Made by a program: the position numbers and the translations under genes. Positions 5,921 to 14,521 of a DNA stretch of 19,896 nucleotides are shown here, in pieces. The notes below the pieces were generated by a model. The model was not told the origin of the DNA. It saw only the letters and a program-made list of their open reading frames with translations, and did no database searches. The DNA comes from JAZGAE01 sp036475545 (GTDB lineage: Bacteria > Pseudomonadota > Alphaproteobacteria > DATDPM01). The stretch's first letter is position 1; each line of letters opens with the position of its first letter. The stretch covers positions 1-19,896 of the forward strand of contig JAZGAE010000100.1 in the NCBI GenBank assembly GCA_036475545.1. The letters run 5' to 3'.

Positions 5921-8209
5921 CTAGAACCTTGTCCCGAAATTAAACCGAAGTGGCTCCTCGTCGTCGAAATCCTCTTTCAGGATTGGGAAGCCGATATCGA
6001 GCCGAATAGGCCCAAACGGCGATCGCCAGGCAACGCCGACGCCAACAGACGCACGCAAAGATTCGGTGTCAAGGATATTCGGTCCGCTGTCGTCGACATC
6101 CCAAAGGCTGCCGGCGTCCGTGAAGACGACACCCGATATTCCCAGGGCCTTCGGCAGGCCGAGCGGGAATCTGAGCTCCGCCGTGGCCGCGAAGAACCGG
6201 TTTCCACCCAAGGCGTCGCCCGTGCTCGCGTCCCTGGGGCCGATTCCGCCCAGATCGAATCCGCGCATGGTGGCCTGGCCGAGAAAGAACCGGTCGTTGA
6301 TGCGGACGTCGTCATCCGCAAGCCCGAAGATGATCCCGGCCCTTCCGCCTATGCTGCCCACCCAGTCCTTGGTGAACGGGTAGAAGTAACCGCCGGTCAA
6401 GACGGTCCGCAGATAATTGATGTCGCCTCCTAGCCCCGCAACATCGGCCGCGAGCTGGGCGAAGTATCCGTCCGTCGGGTCGAAGCGGTCGTTGCGCAGG
6501 TCGTAGAGAAGGGTTTGACCGATAGAGGAGGTGGTCGTCTCTCCACGTTGCGCTTGGATGAAGACGGAGGCAGAGGCGGGAACGTCCGTGATTTCGTCCC
6601 GGCGCAGGGTGTACCGCCAAGACTGGCGAAGCGACTCGGTCACCCGGTAGCCGGTGCGCAACACGAAGCCAAGAGACTTCTCGTCGAACGAGCTTTCGTC
6701 CTGCCGGTTTAGCGTGATGCGGAACAGGTCGAATCCGGCGGAAATGCTGCGGCCGAGAAAGTATGGCTCCGTGAAGCTGATGTCGGCCTCCTGGGTGCGT
6801 TGGGAAATCAGCAACGCCGCCCGCAGGTCTTGGCCGCGACCCAGAAAGTTGCGCTCGCGAATGGCGAGGTTGCCGAGCACGCCCTCCACGGAGGAGAAAC
6901 CGCCGCCCACCGACAGCTCACCAGTGGCCTTTTCCTCTATGTTGACGTTGACGACCGTGCGGTCGGGCGCGCTGCCCGGAACCGTTTCCACGTCGACCCT
7001 TTCGAAGAAGCCGAGGTTCCGAACGCGTTGCTCGGAAAGGTTCAGCTTCGCCGTGTTGTAGGAGTCCCCCTCAATCAACCGGAACTCGCGCCGGATGACC
7101 TCGTCCAGCGTTCTCAAATTTCCGGTGATGTTGATCCTCTCGACGAACACCCGGGGTCCTTCCTCGAGGACGAACGTGACGTCGATCGTGCGGGCCTCGA
7201 CATTGCGCCTGATCTGGGGCGTGATGTTGACGAACGCATAGCCGAAACGGCCAGCAAAGTTCGTCATGGCGTCGATGATCTTTTCGACCTCCTCGGCGTC
7301 GTACCAAGTCCCATCCTCGACGGTCACAAGCTCACGCAGCTCGGTCAGGTCCAGGTCCTCGAGGTGCGTCTCAACCTTGACCTTACTGAAGCGATATCGC
7401 TCGCCTTCCTCGACCGTGAAGGTGACGAGAAACTTCTCTTTGTTGGGGGCCAGCTCCGCCACCGCAGACACGACCCTGAAATCGGCGTAACCGTTCTTGA
7501 GATAGAATCGACGAAGCAGCTCCCGGTCGAACGAGAGCCGATCCGGATCGTACGTGTCATCCGAGGTGAAGAAGCGGTACCAACGCGCCTCCTTGGTCAG
7601 GATCACGGAGCGCAGCTGGCCGTCGCTGAACTTTCGGTTGCCGACGAAGCTGATCTTCCTGATCTGCGTCACGTCGCCCTCGTTGATCTCGAAGACGAGG
7701 TCGACGCGGTTCTCCGGGAGCTCGATGACCTTCGGTTGCACGGTCGCCGCAAAGCGGCCGCTGCGGCGGTAAATCTCGAGAACCCGCGTCGCGTCCCGTT
7801 CGACCCTCGCCCGGGTGTATACTACGCGCGGCCGCGACTGGATCTCCGCCTGCAACGTCTCGTCGGAGATACGCTCGTTTCCCTCGAACGCGAGGCGGTT
7901 GATGACCGGGTTCTCCTGAACGGTCACGAACAGGACATCCGCTTCGCGGTGGATGGTGACGTCGGCGAAAAAACCGGTCGCGTAAAGGGCCTTCAGCGAA
8001 CTGTCCACGCGTGCGGCATCGTAACGATCGCCCCGTTTGACCAGGAGGTAGGACTCGATCGTCCCGATCTCGAGACGTTGGTTTCCTTCGATTCGTATCT
8101 CGCGGATGATGTCCGACACGGGCGGGGCCTGCCCCGCCGCCGGAAAGGACAAGGCCAAGGCGCACACGAGAAAGAGGCCCCGCGTCACGGCTCGAACGTA
8201 ACCGTTCAA
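5921..8209 (-). CDS. bamA: Outer membrane protein assembly factor BamA
   Basis: A protein of about 762 residues, the Omp85 core of the machine that inserts beta-barrel proteins into the outer membrane. There is a signal peptide (about residues 1-28, ending AAGQA). Five POTRA repeats follow, the first beginning IIREIRIEGNQRLE. The barrel runs from about residue 440 to the end. TMRGFDLGGIG contains the RGF motif of barrel loop 6. The chain ends FNFGTRF with the terminal Phe expected of outer-membrane proteins. No ATG is available near the N-terminus. I chose TTG at 8209-8207 because GGAGG lies 5 nt upstream; an earlier in-frame TTG at 8221 would put that Shine-Dalgarno inside the gene. It lies between rseP (23 nt upstream) and skp (3 nt downstream). 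Confidence 0.96.
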   Translation of the reverse strand: MNGYVRAVTRGLFLVCALALSFPAAGQAPPVSDIIREIRIEGNQRLEIGTIESYLLVKRGDRYDAARVDSSLKALYATGFFADVTIHREADVLFVTVQENPVINRLAFEGNERISDETLQAEIQSRPRVVYTRARVERDATRVLEIYRRSGRFAATVQPKVIELPENRVDLVFEINEGDVTQIRKISFVGNRKFSDGQLRSVILTKEARWYRFFTSDDTYDPDRLSFDRELLRRFYLKNGYADFRVVSAVAELAPNKEKFLVTFTVEEGERYRFSKVKVETHLEDLDLTELRELVTVEDGTWYDAEEVEKIIDAMTNFAGRFGYAFVNITPQIRRNVEARTIDVTFVLEEGPRVFVERINITGNLRTLDEVIRREFRLIEGDSYNTAKLNLSEQRVRNLGFFERVDVETVPGSAPDRTVVNVNIEEKATGELSVGGGFSSVEGVLGNLAIRERNFLGRGQDLRAALLISQRTQEADISFTEPYFLGRSISAGFDLFRITLNRQDESSFDEKSLGFVLRTGYRVTESLRQSWRYTLRRDEITDVPASASVFIQAQRGETTTSSIGQTLLYDLRNDRFDPTDGYFAQLAADVAGLGGDINYLRTVLTGGYFYPFTKDWVGSIGGRAGIIFGLADDDVRINDRFFLGQATMRGFDLGGIGPRDASTGDALGGNRFFAATAELRFPLGLPKALGISGVVFTDAGSLWDVDDSGPNILDTESLRASVGVGVAWRSPFGPIRLDIGFPILKEDFDDEEPLRFNFGTRF

Positions 8210-8219
8210 TCCCCCCTCC
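8207..8219 (-). promoter_or_regulatory. Shine-Dalgarno and TTG start of bamA
   Basis: On the - strand the sequence reads GGAGGGGGGATTG, so GGAGG is followed by five bases and then TTG. This decides the bamA start at 8209 over the in-frame TTG at 8221, which has no ribosome-binding site of similar quality. A GTG at 8188-8186 is also in frame but is about 25 nt from the Shine-Dalgarno and would shorten the signal peptide. Confidence 0.6.
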
Positions 8220-8232
8220 AATTGCCGCCGCG

Positions 8233-9363
8233 TCAGGAAACGAGGCCCCTTAGAAATTCGAACACCTTGAGTTGGACGAGGTCATTCCAGGTGACGAACA
8301 GCATCAGGCAGACGACCAGCGCCAGCCCGATGCCGAACCCAACCTCCTGCGCCCGCGGCCCCAGTGGTTTACCACGGACCACTTCGGCAGCATAGAACAG
8401 CAGGTGCCCCCCATCGAGCATGGGGATCGGAAACAGGTTGACGAGCCCCAGATTGATGGAGAGCACAGCCAGGAACCAGAAGATGGGCAAGAGTCCGCCC
8501 GCGGCCACCTCCCCAGACATTTGGGCTATTCTGAGAGGACCTCCCAGTTCCTCGGCGGTGCGCGTGCCGACGATGATCTGCCCGACGGCCTTGAGTATCA
8601 TTCCCGTGAGGGACACGGTTTCGCGAGTGGCGCGCCACAACGCCGTAGGGACGCCGTACCGGATGAACTGTCGGCCCCCGCCGTAAACCCCTAGGAGCCC
8701 GATCTCCCGGACGTTGCCAAGACGGTCGGTCTCCTCCTTGAACTCCGGGGTGACGGCGAGCCGCACTTCGGCACCCTCGCGAAGCACCACGACATCGAGC
8801 GGGATCCCCGGGCTTTCTCTGACGATGCCTTGAATCTCCTCGAATCGCTCGATGGCGCCGCCGTCGATGCGCAGGACCACGTCCCCTTTCCGGATGCCGG
8901 CGGCCTCCGCCGCACTGCCTGGTTGAACAGCGCCGATCAGGGGCGGGGTGAAGGGCTGACCAAAGGTACTGAAAAGCCCGGTCAGCACGATGATCGCGAA
9001 CAGGAAGTTGGCCAACGGGCCCGCGCAGACGATGGCCGTGCGCTGGCCCAGCGGCTTGTGCTGGAAGGACACCGCCCGTTCCTCGGGGCTCAGGCCGGTT
9101 TCATCCTCGGCCGCGCCGGTCACGACGGTCTCACCGAACATTTTCACGTAGCCGCCGAGCGGAACCATGCTGAATTTCCAGCGGGTCCCGGCGCGATCCG
9201 TGCGGCCGAAGATCTCCGGGCCGAAACCGATGGAGAAGACCTCCACCCGGACGCCAAACAAGCGCGCCACCAGATAGTGGCCGAACTCGTGAACGAAAAC
9301 GAGAACCGTCAGGATTACGACGAACGGAACGACGTAATTCCAGAGTCCGGCAAGTAGATCCAT
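8233..9363 (-). CDS. rseP: RIP-type zinc metalloprotease (site-2 protease) RseP
   Basis: A 376-residue membrane protease of family M50. It cuts substrates within the membrane, classically the anti-sigma factor RseA in envelope stress signalling and remnant signal peptides. The first membrane segment carries the zinc-binding HEFGH (H25, E26, H29). A PDZ domain spans about residues 140-207 (IGAVQPGSAAEAAGIRKGD). The third zinc ligand is D317 in FPIPMLDGGH. At least four hydrophobic segments are visible, the last near LALVVCLMLFV. The start ATG at 9363 is 22 nt after the dxr stop. An upstream in-frame extension to 9483 would overlap dxr by about 100 bp and adds no family-like sequence, so it was refused. 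It has one PDZ domain, where E. coli RseP has two. Confidence 0.95.
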   Translation of the reverse strand: MDLLAGLWNYVVPFVVILTVLVFVHEFGHYLVARLFGVRVEVFSIGFGPEIFGRTDRAGTRWKFSMVPLGGYVKMFGETVVTGAAEDETGLSPEERAVSFQHKPLGQRTAIVCAGPLANFLFAIIVLTGLFSTFGQPFTPPLIGAVQPGSAAEAAGIRKGDVVLRIDGGAIERFEEIQGIVRESPGIPLDVVVLREGAEVRLAVTPEFKEETDRLGNVREIGLLGVYGGGRQFIRYGVPTALWRATRETVSLTGMILKAVGQIIVGTRTAEELGGPLRIAQMSGEVAAGGLLPIFWFLAVLSINLGLVNLFPIPMLDGGHLLFYAAEVVRGKPLGPRAQEVGFGIGLALVVCLMLFVTWNDLVQLKVFEFLRGLVS

Positions 9364-9385
9364 GTCAGAAAATCCGCTTTCGACG

Positions 9386-10588
9386 TTAAAGGGACGCGGC
9401 AAGTTCCGTGAGTTCGCCGCCGGCGGCCATGCGGGCGAGACGATCCACCTCGAGCACATCGGCGAGCCCTGCGATCGGGGCATGCGGCACGGTCTCGAGC
9501 GTGTCTTCCACGATGCGAGCGATATCGAGAAAACCGATACGCCCGGCCAAGAATGCGGCTACCGCGACCTCATTGGCGGCGTTCAGAATTGTAGGGGCGC
9601 ACCCCCCAGTTTGCAAGGCATGCCGGGCCAGCTTGAGCGCCGGGAATCGCTCGATATCCGGGGCTTCGAAGGTGAGATGGCCGAGCGCGGCCAGGTCGAG
9701 GCGCCGCACCGGAGCCTCTATCCTCCGAGGCCAGCCGAGGGCGTAGGCGATCGGGGTGCGCATGTCCGGCAAGCCCATCTGGGCGAGCACCGAGCCGTCG
9801 ACATAGGCGACGCAGCTATGGATCACGGATTCCGGATGGATGAGCACTTCGATCCGCTCACTGGGCATCGAAAACAGGTAGTGGGCCTCGATGATTTCCA
9901 GCCCCTTGTTCATCATGGTCGCGGAATCGACCGAGATCTTGGCCCCCATGTCCCAGTTGGGATGGGCCACCGCCGCCTCCGGCGTGACATTGGCCATGGC
10001 GGCGCGGTCCAGGGTACGGAAGGGACCGCCGGAGGCGGTGAGGATGATGCGCTCGATCGCCTCCCGGCGATCGAACTCGAAGACTTGAAATATGGCGCTG
10101 TGTTCGGAGTCGACGGGGAGCAGCGTCGCGCCGCTGCGGCGGACCTCCGCGGTGACGAGATCCCCGGCGCAAACGAGCGATTCCTTGTTGGCAAGGGCCA
10201 CGACCACGCCCCGGCGCACCGCCGCCAGGGTAGCCTCGAGTCCGGCCGCCCCGACGATGGCAGCCATGACCCAGTCCGCGGGCCTTTGTGCCGCCTCGAC
10301 GACGGCAGCGGCGCCGGCGGCGATTTCGATGCCCGTCCCGGCAAGGGCCTCCTTGAGCTCTACGTAGCGGGACTCCTCGGCGACGACGGCGAGGCTGGGG
10401 CGCAGGCGCCGCGCCTGCTCGGCAAGCAGATGCACGTTGTCGCGGGCGGTGAGCGCCTCGACGACGAAGCCGCCGGGATCGCGCTCTATCAGGTCAATGG
10501 TGTTGCAGCCGACCGACCCCGTCGAGCCCAGGATCGTGACGCGCCGCGGCCGGGCGTTGGACTCGGTCTCTCTCCCCGCTAGCGCCAT
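9386..10588 (-). CDS. dxr: 1-deoxy-D-xylulose 5-phosphate reductoisomerase
   Basis: A 400-residue enzyme of the MEP pathway that converts DXP to 2-C-methyl-D-erythritol 4-phosphate with NADPH. The Rossmann motif GSTGSVG lies at 21-27, ALANKESLV at 131-139, and the metal and substrate site PVDSEH (D160, E162) with SVDSATMMNKGLE (E231) follows. HPESVIHS and MRTPIAYAL are also typical. The ATG at 10588 overlaps the end of cdsA by 10 bp. The frame stays open further upstream to about 11308, but that part runs antiparallel to nothing family-like and overlaps cdsA fully, so it was excluded. The product feeds UppS two genes upstream with isoprenoid precursors. Confidence 0.97.
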   Translation of the reverse strand: MALAGRETESNARPRRVTILGSTGSVGCNTIDLIERDPGGFVVEALTARDNVHLLAEQARRLRPSLAVVAEESRYVELKEALAGTGIEIAAGAAAVVEAAQRPADWVMAAIVGAAGLEATLAAVRRGVVVALANKESLVCAGDLVTAEVRRSGATLLPVDSEHSAIFQVFEFDRREAIERIILTASGGPFRTLDRAAMANVTPEAAVAHPNWDMGAKISVDSATMMNKGLEIIEAHYLFSMPSERIEVLIHPESVIHSCVAYVDGSVLAQMGLPDMRTPIAYALGWPRRIEAPVRRLDLAALGHLTFEAPDIERFPALKLARHALQTGGCAPTILNAANEVAVAAFLAGRIGFLDIARIVEDTLETVPHAPIAGLADVLEVDRLARMAAGGELTELAASL

Positions 10589-11439
10589 GACGCAATCCCG
10601 CCCCCTGCGAGCCAGACCAAGGCCGTCACCGGCGCGGCAATCAATACGCCGTCCACCCGGTCGAAGACCCCGCCATGACCGGGAATGACCCGGCTCATGT
10701 CCTTGACGCCGAAATGCCGCTTGACCGCGGATTCCAACAGGTCGCCTCCTTGGGCCGCCCCGCTCACCAGTACCGCGAACAGGAGAAGGCCCTTCGGTTC
10801 CGCCGCAGCCACTTCCGCGGCGGCGACGCTGACGAGAACGGCGGCGAGGATCCCGCCCACTGCCCCGGCCCACGTCTTCTTGGGGCTGATCCGCGGAGCG
10901 AGGCGCGGTCCGCCGATGAGCCGGCCGCAGGCGTAGGCGCCGATCTCCGTCGCCCAGACCACGGCGAAAAGCCAGAGCACGACGTCGCGGCCGAATGCCC
11001 CGTCCCCCCTGAGCCAGACGAGCGCAAGAACGGGCACCCCGATATAAAGGGCCCCGAGCGCGATCCAGGTCGGATTCGGCCGCCCCGCGAGACGAGCCAC
11101 GGCGAGGACGAACAGCGCGCCGCACAGGTTGACCGCCAGCGCCACGAGGTGATGGCCGGTGGCGGCCATATAGACCACCGCCGCGGCGACCAGCATGAGC
11201 GCGGCGCCGCTGAGGCCGAACGCGCCCTCGCCGCAAAGACGGTCCCATTCCCACGCCATGACGAGGGCGAAGGCAAGGATCAATAGCGGATAGTACAGGC
11301 CGCCCCAATAGACGGCGGCCAAGGCGAGAGCGGCGAGAACGGCAGCCGACAGGAGGCGACGGTGCAGCTCGCCGGACTTGCGGTCAACCACCGCACGTGC
11401 CGTAACGCCGTTCACGCCGATGGAATTCCCGGATTGCAT
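10579..11439 (-). CDS. cdsA: Phosphatidate cytidylyltransferase (CDP-diglyceride synthase)
   Basis: An integral membrane enzyme of up to 286 residues that makes CDP-diacylglycerol from phosphatidate and CTP, the branch point of phospholipid synthesis. Many hydrophobic segments are visible. The family signature near the C-terminus is complete: ESAVKRHFGVKD, then PGHGGVFDRVDG with the conserved Asp residues. ISPKKTWAGAVGG is the second conserved cytoplasmic block. The ATG at 11439 has AGGA 8 nt upstream but overlaps uppS by 56 bp. A GTG at 11391 would overlap by only 8 bp but lacks a clear Shine-Dalgarno. The family-like sequence begins at about GELHRRLLSAA, so either start is possible. Confidence 0.94.
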   Translation of the reverse strand: MQSGNSIGVNGVTARAVVDRKSGELHRRLLSAAVLAALALAAVYWGGLYYPLLILAFALVMAWEWDRLCGEGAFGLSGAALMLVAAAVVYMAATGHHLVALAVNLCGALFVLAVARLAGRPNPTWIALGALYIGVPVLALVWLRGDGAFGRDVVLWLFAVVWATEIGAYACGRLIGGPRLAPRISPKKTWAGAVGGILAAVLVSVAAAEVAAAEPKGLLLFAVLVSGAAQGGDLLESAVKRHFGVKDMSRVIPGHGGVFDRVDGVLIAAPVTALVWLAGGGIASWR

Positions 11440-12118
11440 CCTCTAGGTCCTGCTTCGTGAAGTCCGGCCAGAGCCTTTCAGTGAACACCAGCTCGGCGTA
11501 AGCCGTTTGCCAAAGCAGGAAATTGCTCAGCCGCTTTTCGCCGCTGGTACGGATCACCAGGTCGGGATCGGGGATGCCCGCCGTGGCGAGATGGTCGGCG
11601 AAGGTCTCTTCGGAGACCTCCTCGGCCCGAATCCGTCCGGCGGCCACGTCTTCCGCGATCTCGCGCGCGGCCGCGGTGATCTCGCTGCGACCGCCGTAGC
11701 TCAGCGCCATGGTGAGGGTGAGGGCCGTGTTGTCGCGCGTCTGGGCCTCGGCGTTCTCGATCAACGAGACGATGTCCGGCGCAAACCGGTTGCGGTCGCC
11801 GATGACGCGCAGGCGAATCCCGTTCTTGTGGAGCTCGGCGATCTCGCCGCGCAGATAAAGCCGCAGCAGCCCCATGAGGTCGTCCACTTCCGCCGGAGGG
11901 CGCTTCCAATTCTCGGAGGAGAACCCGTAGAGCGTGAGATAGGCGACCCCGAGATCGAGCGCGCCGCTGACGACCGCGCGGGTCGCCTCGGCGCCGCGCT
12001 TGTGTCCGGCGGTTCGGGTAAGGCCCCGTGCCCGGGCCCAGCGGCCGTTGCCGTCCATGATGATCGCCACATGGGCGGGGGAAGACGACAGATCGGAATG
12101 TGAGCGCGCCAGCTGCAT
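11384..12118 (-). CDS. uppS: Undecaprenyl diphosphate synthase (cis-prenyltransferase)
   Basis: A 244-residue soluble enzyme that adds eight isopentenyl units in cis to farnesyl diphosphate, making the C55 lipid carrier for peptidoglycan and O-antigen. HVAIIMDGNGRWA (16-28) contains the catalytic Asp D22, equivalent to E. coli D26. YGFSSENWKRP and the C-terminal IRTSGEKRLSNFLLWQ and YAELVFTERLWPDF blocks are all present, including the Arg and Ser residues that bind the isopentenyl diphosphate. The ATG lies 4 nt after the frr stop, with AGG inside the frr end as ribosome-binding site. Length is normal. Confidence 0.97.
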   Translation of the reverse strand: MQLARSHSDLSSSPAHVAIIMDGNGRWARARGLTRTAGHKRGAEATRAVVSGALDLGVAYLTLYGFSSENWKRPPAEVDDLMGLLRLYLRGEIAELHKNGIRLRVIGDRNRFAPDIVSLIENAEAQTRDNTALTLTMALSYGGRSEITAAAREIAEDVAAGRIRAEEVSEETFADHLATAGIPDPDLVIRTSGEKRLSNFLLWQTAYAELVFTERLWPDFTKQDLEDAIREFHRRERRYGTCGG

Positions 12119-12122
12119 CGGC

Positions 12123-12680
12123 TCAAACCTGCATGATCTCCTGCTCCTTGGCGGCGAGGGCCTCGTCGATCATCTTGACGTGCTCGTCCGTCAGAGTCTG
12201 CATCTTCTGCGCCCAGCTGTGGTGCTCGTCCTTGGAGAGTTCGCCCTCGCGCTCCATCCGCTTCAGCTTTTCCATGGCGTCGCGCCGCACGTTACGCACG
12301 GAGATCCGGGTCTGCTCGCTGTATTTGCCCGCGATCTTCGAGATCTCGCGGCGGCGCTCCTCGCTGAGGTCGGGAATGGGAACGCGCACCAGCTGGCCGT
12401 CGCTCGCCGGGTTGAGCCCGAGGCCGGAATCGCGGATCGCCACCTCCACGGTCTTGACCAGCGATGCGTCCCACACTTGGACAGTGATCAGGCGCGGCTC
12501 GGGAACATTGATCGTGGCGATCTGCGGAAGCGGCGTCTTGGATCCATAGGCCTCGACCTGGATGGGCTCGAGAAGGCTCGCCGACGCGCGCCCGGTCCTC
12601 AACCCCGCGAACTCCTTGCGAAGCACTTCCAGCGCCCCGTCCATGCGCCGCTGGATGTCCTTAATATCCGGCTCTGCCAC
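12123..12680 (-). CDS. frr: Ribosome recycling factor
   Basis: A 185-residue, L-shaped two-domain protein that with EF-G splits the post-termination ribosome. Family motifs: LRKEFAGLRTGRAS (20-33), the domain II region around PLPQIATINVPEPR, and the helix RREISKIAGKYSEQTRISVRNVRRDAM. The start codon is GTG at 12680-12678, 3 nt after the pyrH TGA, with AGAGG about 8 nt before it in the pyrH end. The pyrH-frr pair is one of the most conserved adjacencies in bacteria. Confidence 0.97.
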   Translation of the reverse strand: MAEPDIKDIQRRMDGALEVLRKEFAGLRTGRASASLLEPIQVEAYGSKTPLPQIATINVPEPRLITVQVWDASLVKTVEVAIRDSGLGLNPASDGQLVRVPIPDLSEERRREISKIAGKYSEQTRISVRNVRRDAMEKLKRMEREGELSKDEHHSWAQKMQTLTDEHVKMIDEALAAKEQEIMQV

Positions 12681-12683
12681 TAT

Positions 12684-13409
12684 TCATGCCTCTTCGCTGA
12701 TGATCGTGAATCTGCCTTCTCCCTTCACCACGTCCACGAACGCCCCTGGATTCTGTATCGAAAACACCAGGATCGGAATCTTATTTTCGCGGGCCAGCGA
12801 AATCGCCGAGCTGTCCATCACTTTCAGATCCTTGGCGAGCACCTCGAGATATGCCAGGCGATCGAAGCGGACGGCCTCGGCGTGGGTCTCGGGATCGGCG
12901 CTGTAGACGCCGTCCACCTTTGTTCCCTTAAGGAGGACGTCGCAACCCATTTCCGACGCCCGCAGGGCGGCCGCCGTGTCGGTGGTGAAGAACGGGTTGC
13001 CGGTGCCAGCCGCGAAAATCACGATCCTGTCCTTTTCCAGGTGCCGAATGGCGTCCCGCCGGACGTAGGGCTCGCACACGGACGCCATGGGAATGGCCGA
13101 AAGGACGCGGGCGGAAACGCCCGCCTTCTCGACGGCGCTTTGCATGGCGAGCGAATTGATGACCGTGGCCAGCATCCCCATGTCGTCGGCCGTCGCCCGG
13201 TCCATGCCCTCGGCCACGCCGGTCAGGCCCCGAAATATGTTGCCGCCGCCGACGACCAGGGCGAGCTGGACCCCCATGCCGTGAACGGCGGCGACCTCGC
13301 CGGCAAGGCGGTCCACCGTGGCGGGATCGAGCCCGTAGTCCCGCGGCCCCATCAGGGCCTCGCCGGAAATCTTCAAGAGGACTCGACGGTACTTTCCGTC
13401 CGAGGGCAT
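12684..13409 (-). CDS. pyrH: UMP kinase
   Basis: A 241-residue amino-acid-kinase-fold enzyme that phosphorylates UMP to UDP. Motifs in order: RRVLLKISGEALMG (8-21), VVGGGNIFRG (52-61), RATADDMGMLATVINSLAMQ (71-90), FAAGTGNPFFTTDTAAALRA, and KGTKVDGVYSADP. I chose the ATG at 13409 because the family begins a few residues before the KRVLLKLSGE motif. An in-frame ATG at 13487 would add 26 residues with no family resemblance, although neither start has a strong Shine-Dalgarno. It is the first gene of the compact envelope operon, separated from tsf by 185 bp that hold a possible promoter. Confidence 0.95.
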   Translation of the reverse strand: MPSDGKYRRVLLKISGEALMGPRDYGLDPATVDRLAGEVAAVHGMGVQLALVVGGGNIFRGLTGVAEGMDRATADDMGMLATVINSLAMQSAVEKAGVSARVLSAIPMASVCEPYVRRDAIRHLEKDRIVIFAAGTGNPFFTTDTAAALRASEMGCDVLLKGTKVDGVYSADPETHAEAVRFDRLAYLEVLAKDLKVMDSSAISLARENKIPILVFSIQNPGAFVDVVKGEGRFTIISEEA

Positions 13410-13594
13410 CCGTTCTGCCGTTGACCCTGCCTCGACCAAAGCTACATCGGGCCCGGCGCGGCAAGCGGAATCGTCCGGTGCGACCATGACGGCCCGAATC
13501 TAGCTACACCACTTCGGCGGAATCATACACCAATCCCCACCGATTCGCCCCCCGAACCCGACGAACCAGGCCCCCGGCCGCCCCGCGCTTGGGG
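13410..13594 (-). promoter_or_regulatory. pyrH upstream region with a possible promoter
   Basis: This 185-bp gap separates tsf from pyrH. On the - strand a good -10 hexamer, TATGAT, lies at 13527-13522 in a locally AT-richer patch, which would put transcription start near 13515. No convincing -35 is found 16-18 bp upstream. Just after the tsf stop there is a short GC hairpin (GCCCC AAGCGC GGGGC) with no T-tract, which is a poor terminator. The operon may thus be partly fed by read-through from rpsB-tsf. Confidence 0.3.
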
Positions 13595-14521
13595 CTAGCC
13601 GCCCACCTGGGCCGCCACCTCGGCGGCGAACTCCTTCTCCTCGCGTTCGATCCCCTCGCCCAGCGCGAAGCGAACGAATCCGGTGACCGCAACGGGCGCG
13701 CCGACATCCGCGGCCGCCGCCTCCAGGACCTTGGAAACCTTGCTCTCTCCGTCGATCACGAACGTCTGTTCGATCAGGACGGTCTCCCCGTAGAACTTGC
13801 GCAAACGCCCCTCCACCATCTTCTCTATGATGTCCTCGGGCTTGCCGCTCTCGCGCGCCTGCGCCGCAAACACCTCTCGTTCGCGCGCGACGACGGTGGG
13901 ATCGAGGTCGTCGCGGCCTACGGCCACGGGGCTGGTGGCGGCGACGTGCATGGCGAGTTGCTTTGCAAGGGGCGCCAGCCTCTGCCCGTCGCCATCGGAC
14001 CGGAGCGCGATCAGGACGCCGATCTTGCCGAGGCCCGGCGCCAGGGCGTTGTGGACGTACTGGGCGAGGACGCCTTCGTCCGCGCTCAACGTGGCCGCGC
14101 GTCTCAGCGAGAGGTTCTCCCCAATGGTGGCGACCATTTGGGTGAGCTCCTCGGCCACGGTGCGCCCGGTGCCCGGGTAGGCAGCGGCACCAATCCGCTC
14201 AAGGTCGCCGCCATGTTCGAGCGCCAGCTCCGCAACGGTGCTCACGAACGCCTGGAAGGTCTCGTTGCGCGCGACGAAATCGGTTTCCGAGTTCACTTCG
14301 ACCACGGCGCCGGCGGCGCCCTTGACCGCGACCCCGACGAGCCCTTCCGCAGTGACGCGGCCAGCCTTCTTGGCGGCGGTGGCGAGCCCCTTCTTGCGCA
14401 GCCAGTCCACCGCCGCCTCGATATCCCCGCCGGTCTCGATGAGCGCCTTCTTGCAGTCCATCACGCCGGCGCCGGTCTTCTCGCGCAGCGCCTTGACCAA
14501 CGACGGGCTCACCCGAGTCAT
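13595..14521 (-). CDS. tsf: Translation elongation factor Ts
   Basis: A 308-residue guanine-nucleotide exchange factor for EF-Tu. The N-terminal UBA-like domain reads LVKALREKTGAGVMDCKKAL (8-27), and the core motif TDFVARN is at 80-86. The C-terminal part contains TVLIEQTFV and a final VRFALGEGIE block. It starts at ATG 14521 with the Shine-Dalgarno AAGGA about 7 nt upstream. It follows rpsB in the same direction at 170 bp, the usual rpsB-tsf arrangement. Length is normal for Alphaproteobacteria. Confidence 0.97.
   Translation of the reverse strand: MTRVSPSLVKALREKTGAGVMDCKKALIETGGDIEAAVDWLRKKGLATAAKKAGRVTAEGLVGVAVKGAAGAVVEVNSETDFVARNETFQAFVSTVAELALEHGGDLERIGAAAYPGTGRTVAEELTQMVATIGENLSLRRAATLSADEGVLAQYVHNALAPGLGKIGVLIALRSDGDGQRLAPLAKQLAMHVAATSPVAVGRDDLDPTVVAREREVFAAQARESGKPEDIIEKMVEGRLRKFYGETVLIEQTFVIDGESKVSKVLEAAAADVGAPVAVTGFVRFALGEGIEREEKEFAAEVAAQVGG

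Noticed and set aside
6800..8395. Open frame of 531 codons on the + strand opposite bamA
   Set aside because: Antisense shadow of bamA; the translation is rich in Arg, Asp and Val without domains.
9362..10582. Open frame of 406 codons on the + strand opposite dxr
   Set aside because: Antisense shadow of dxr in GC-rich sequence; no recognisable motifs.
10589..11308. Upstream extension of dxr to a much earlier start
   Set aside because: It would overlap cdsA completely and adds no family-like residues; the ATG at 10588 gives the normal DXR N-terminus.
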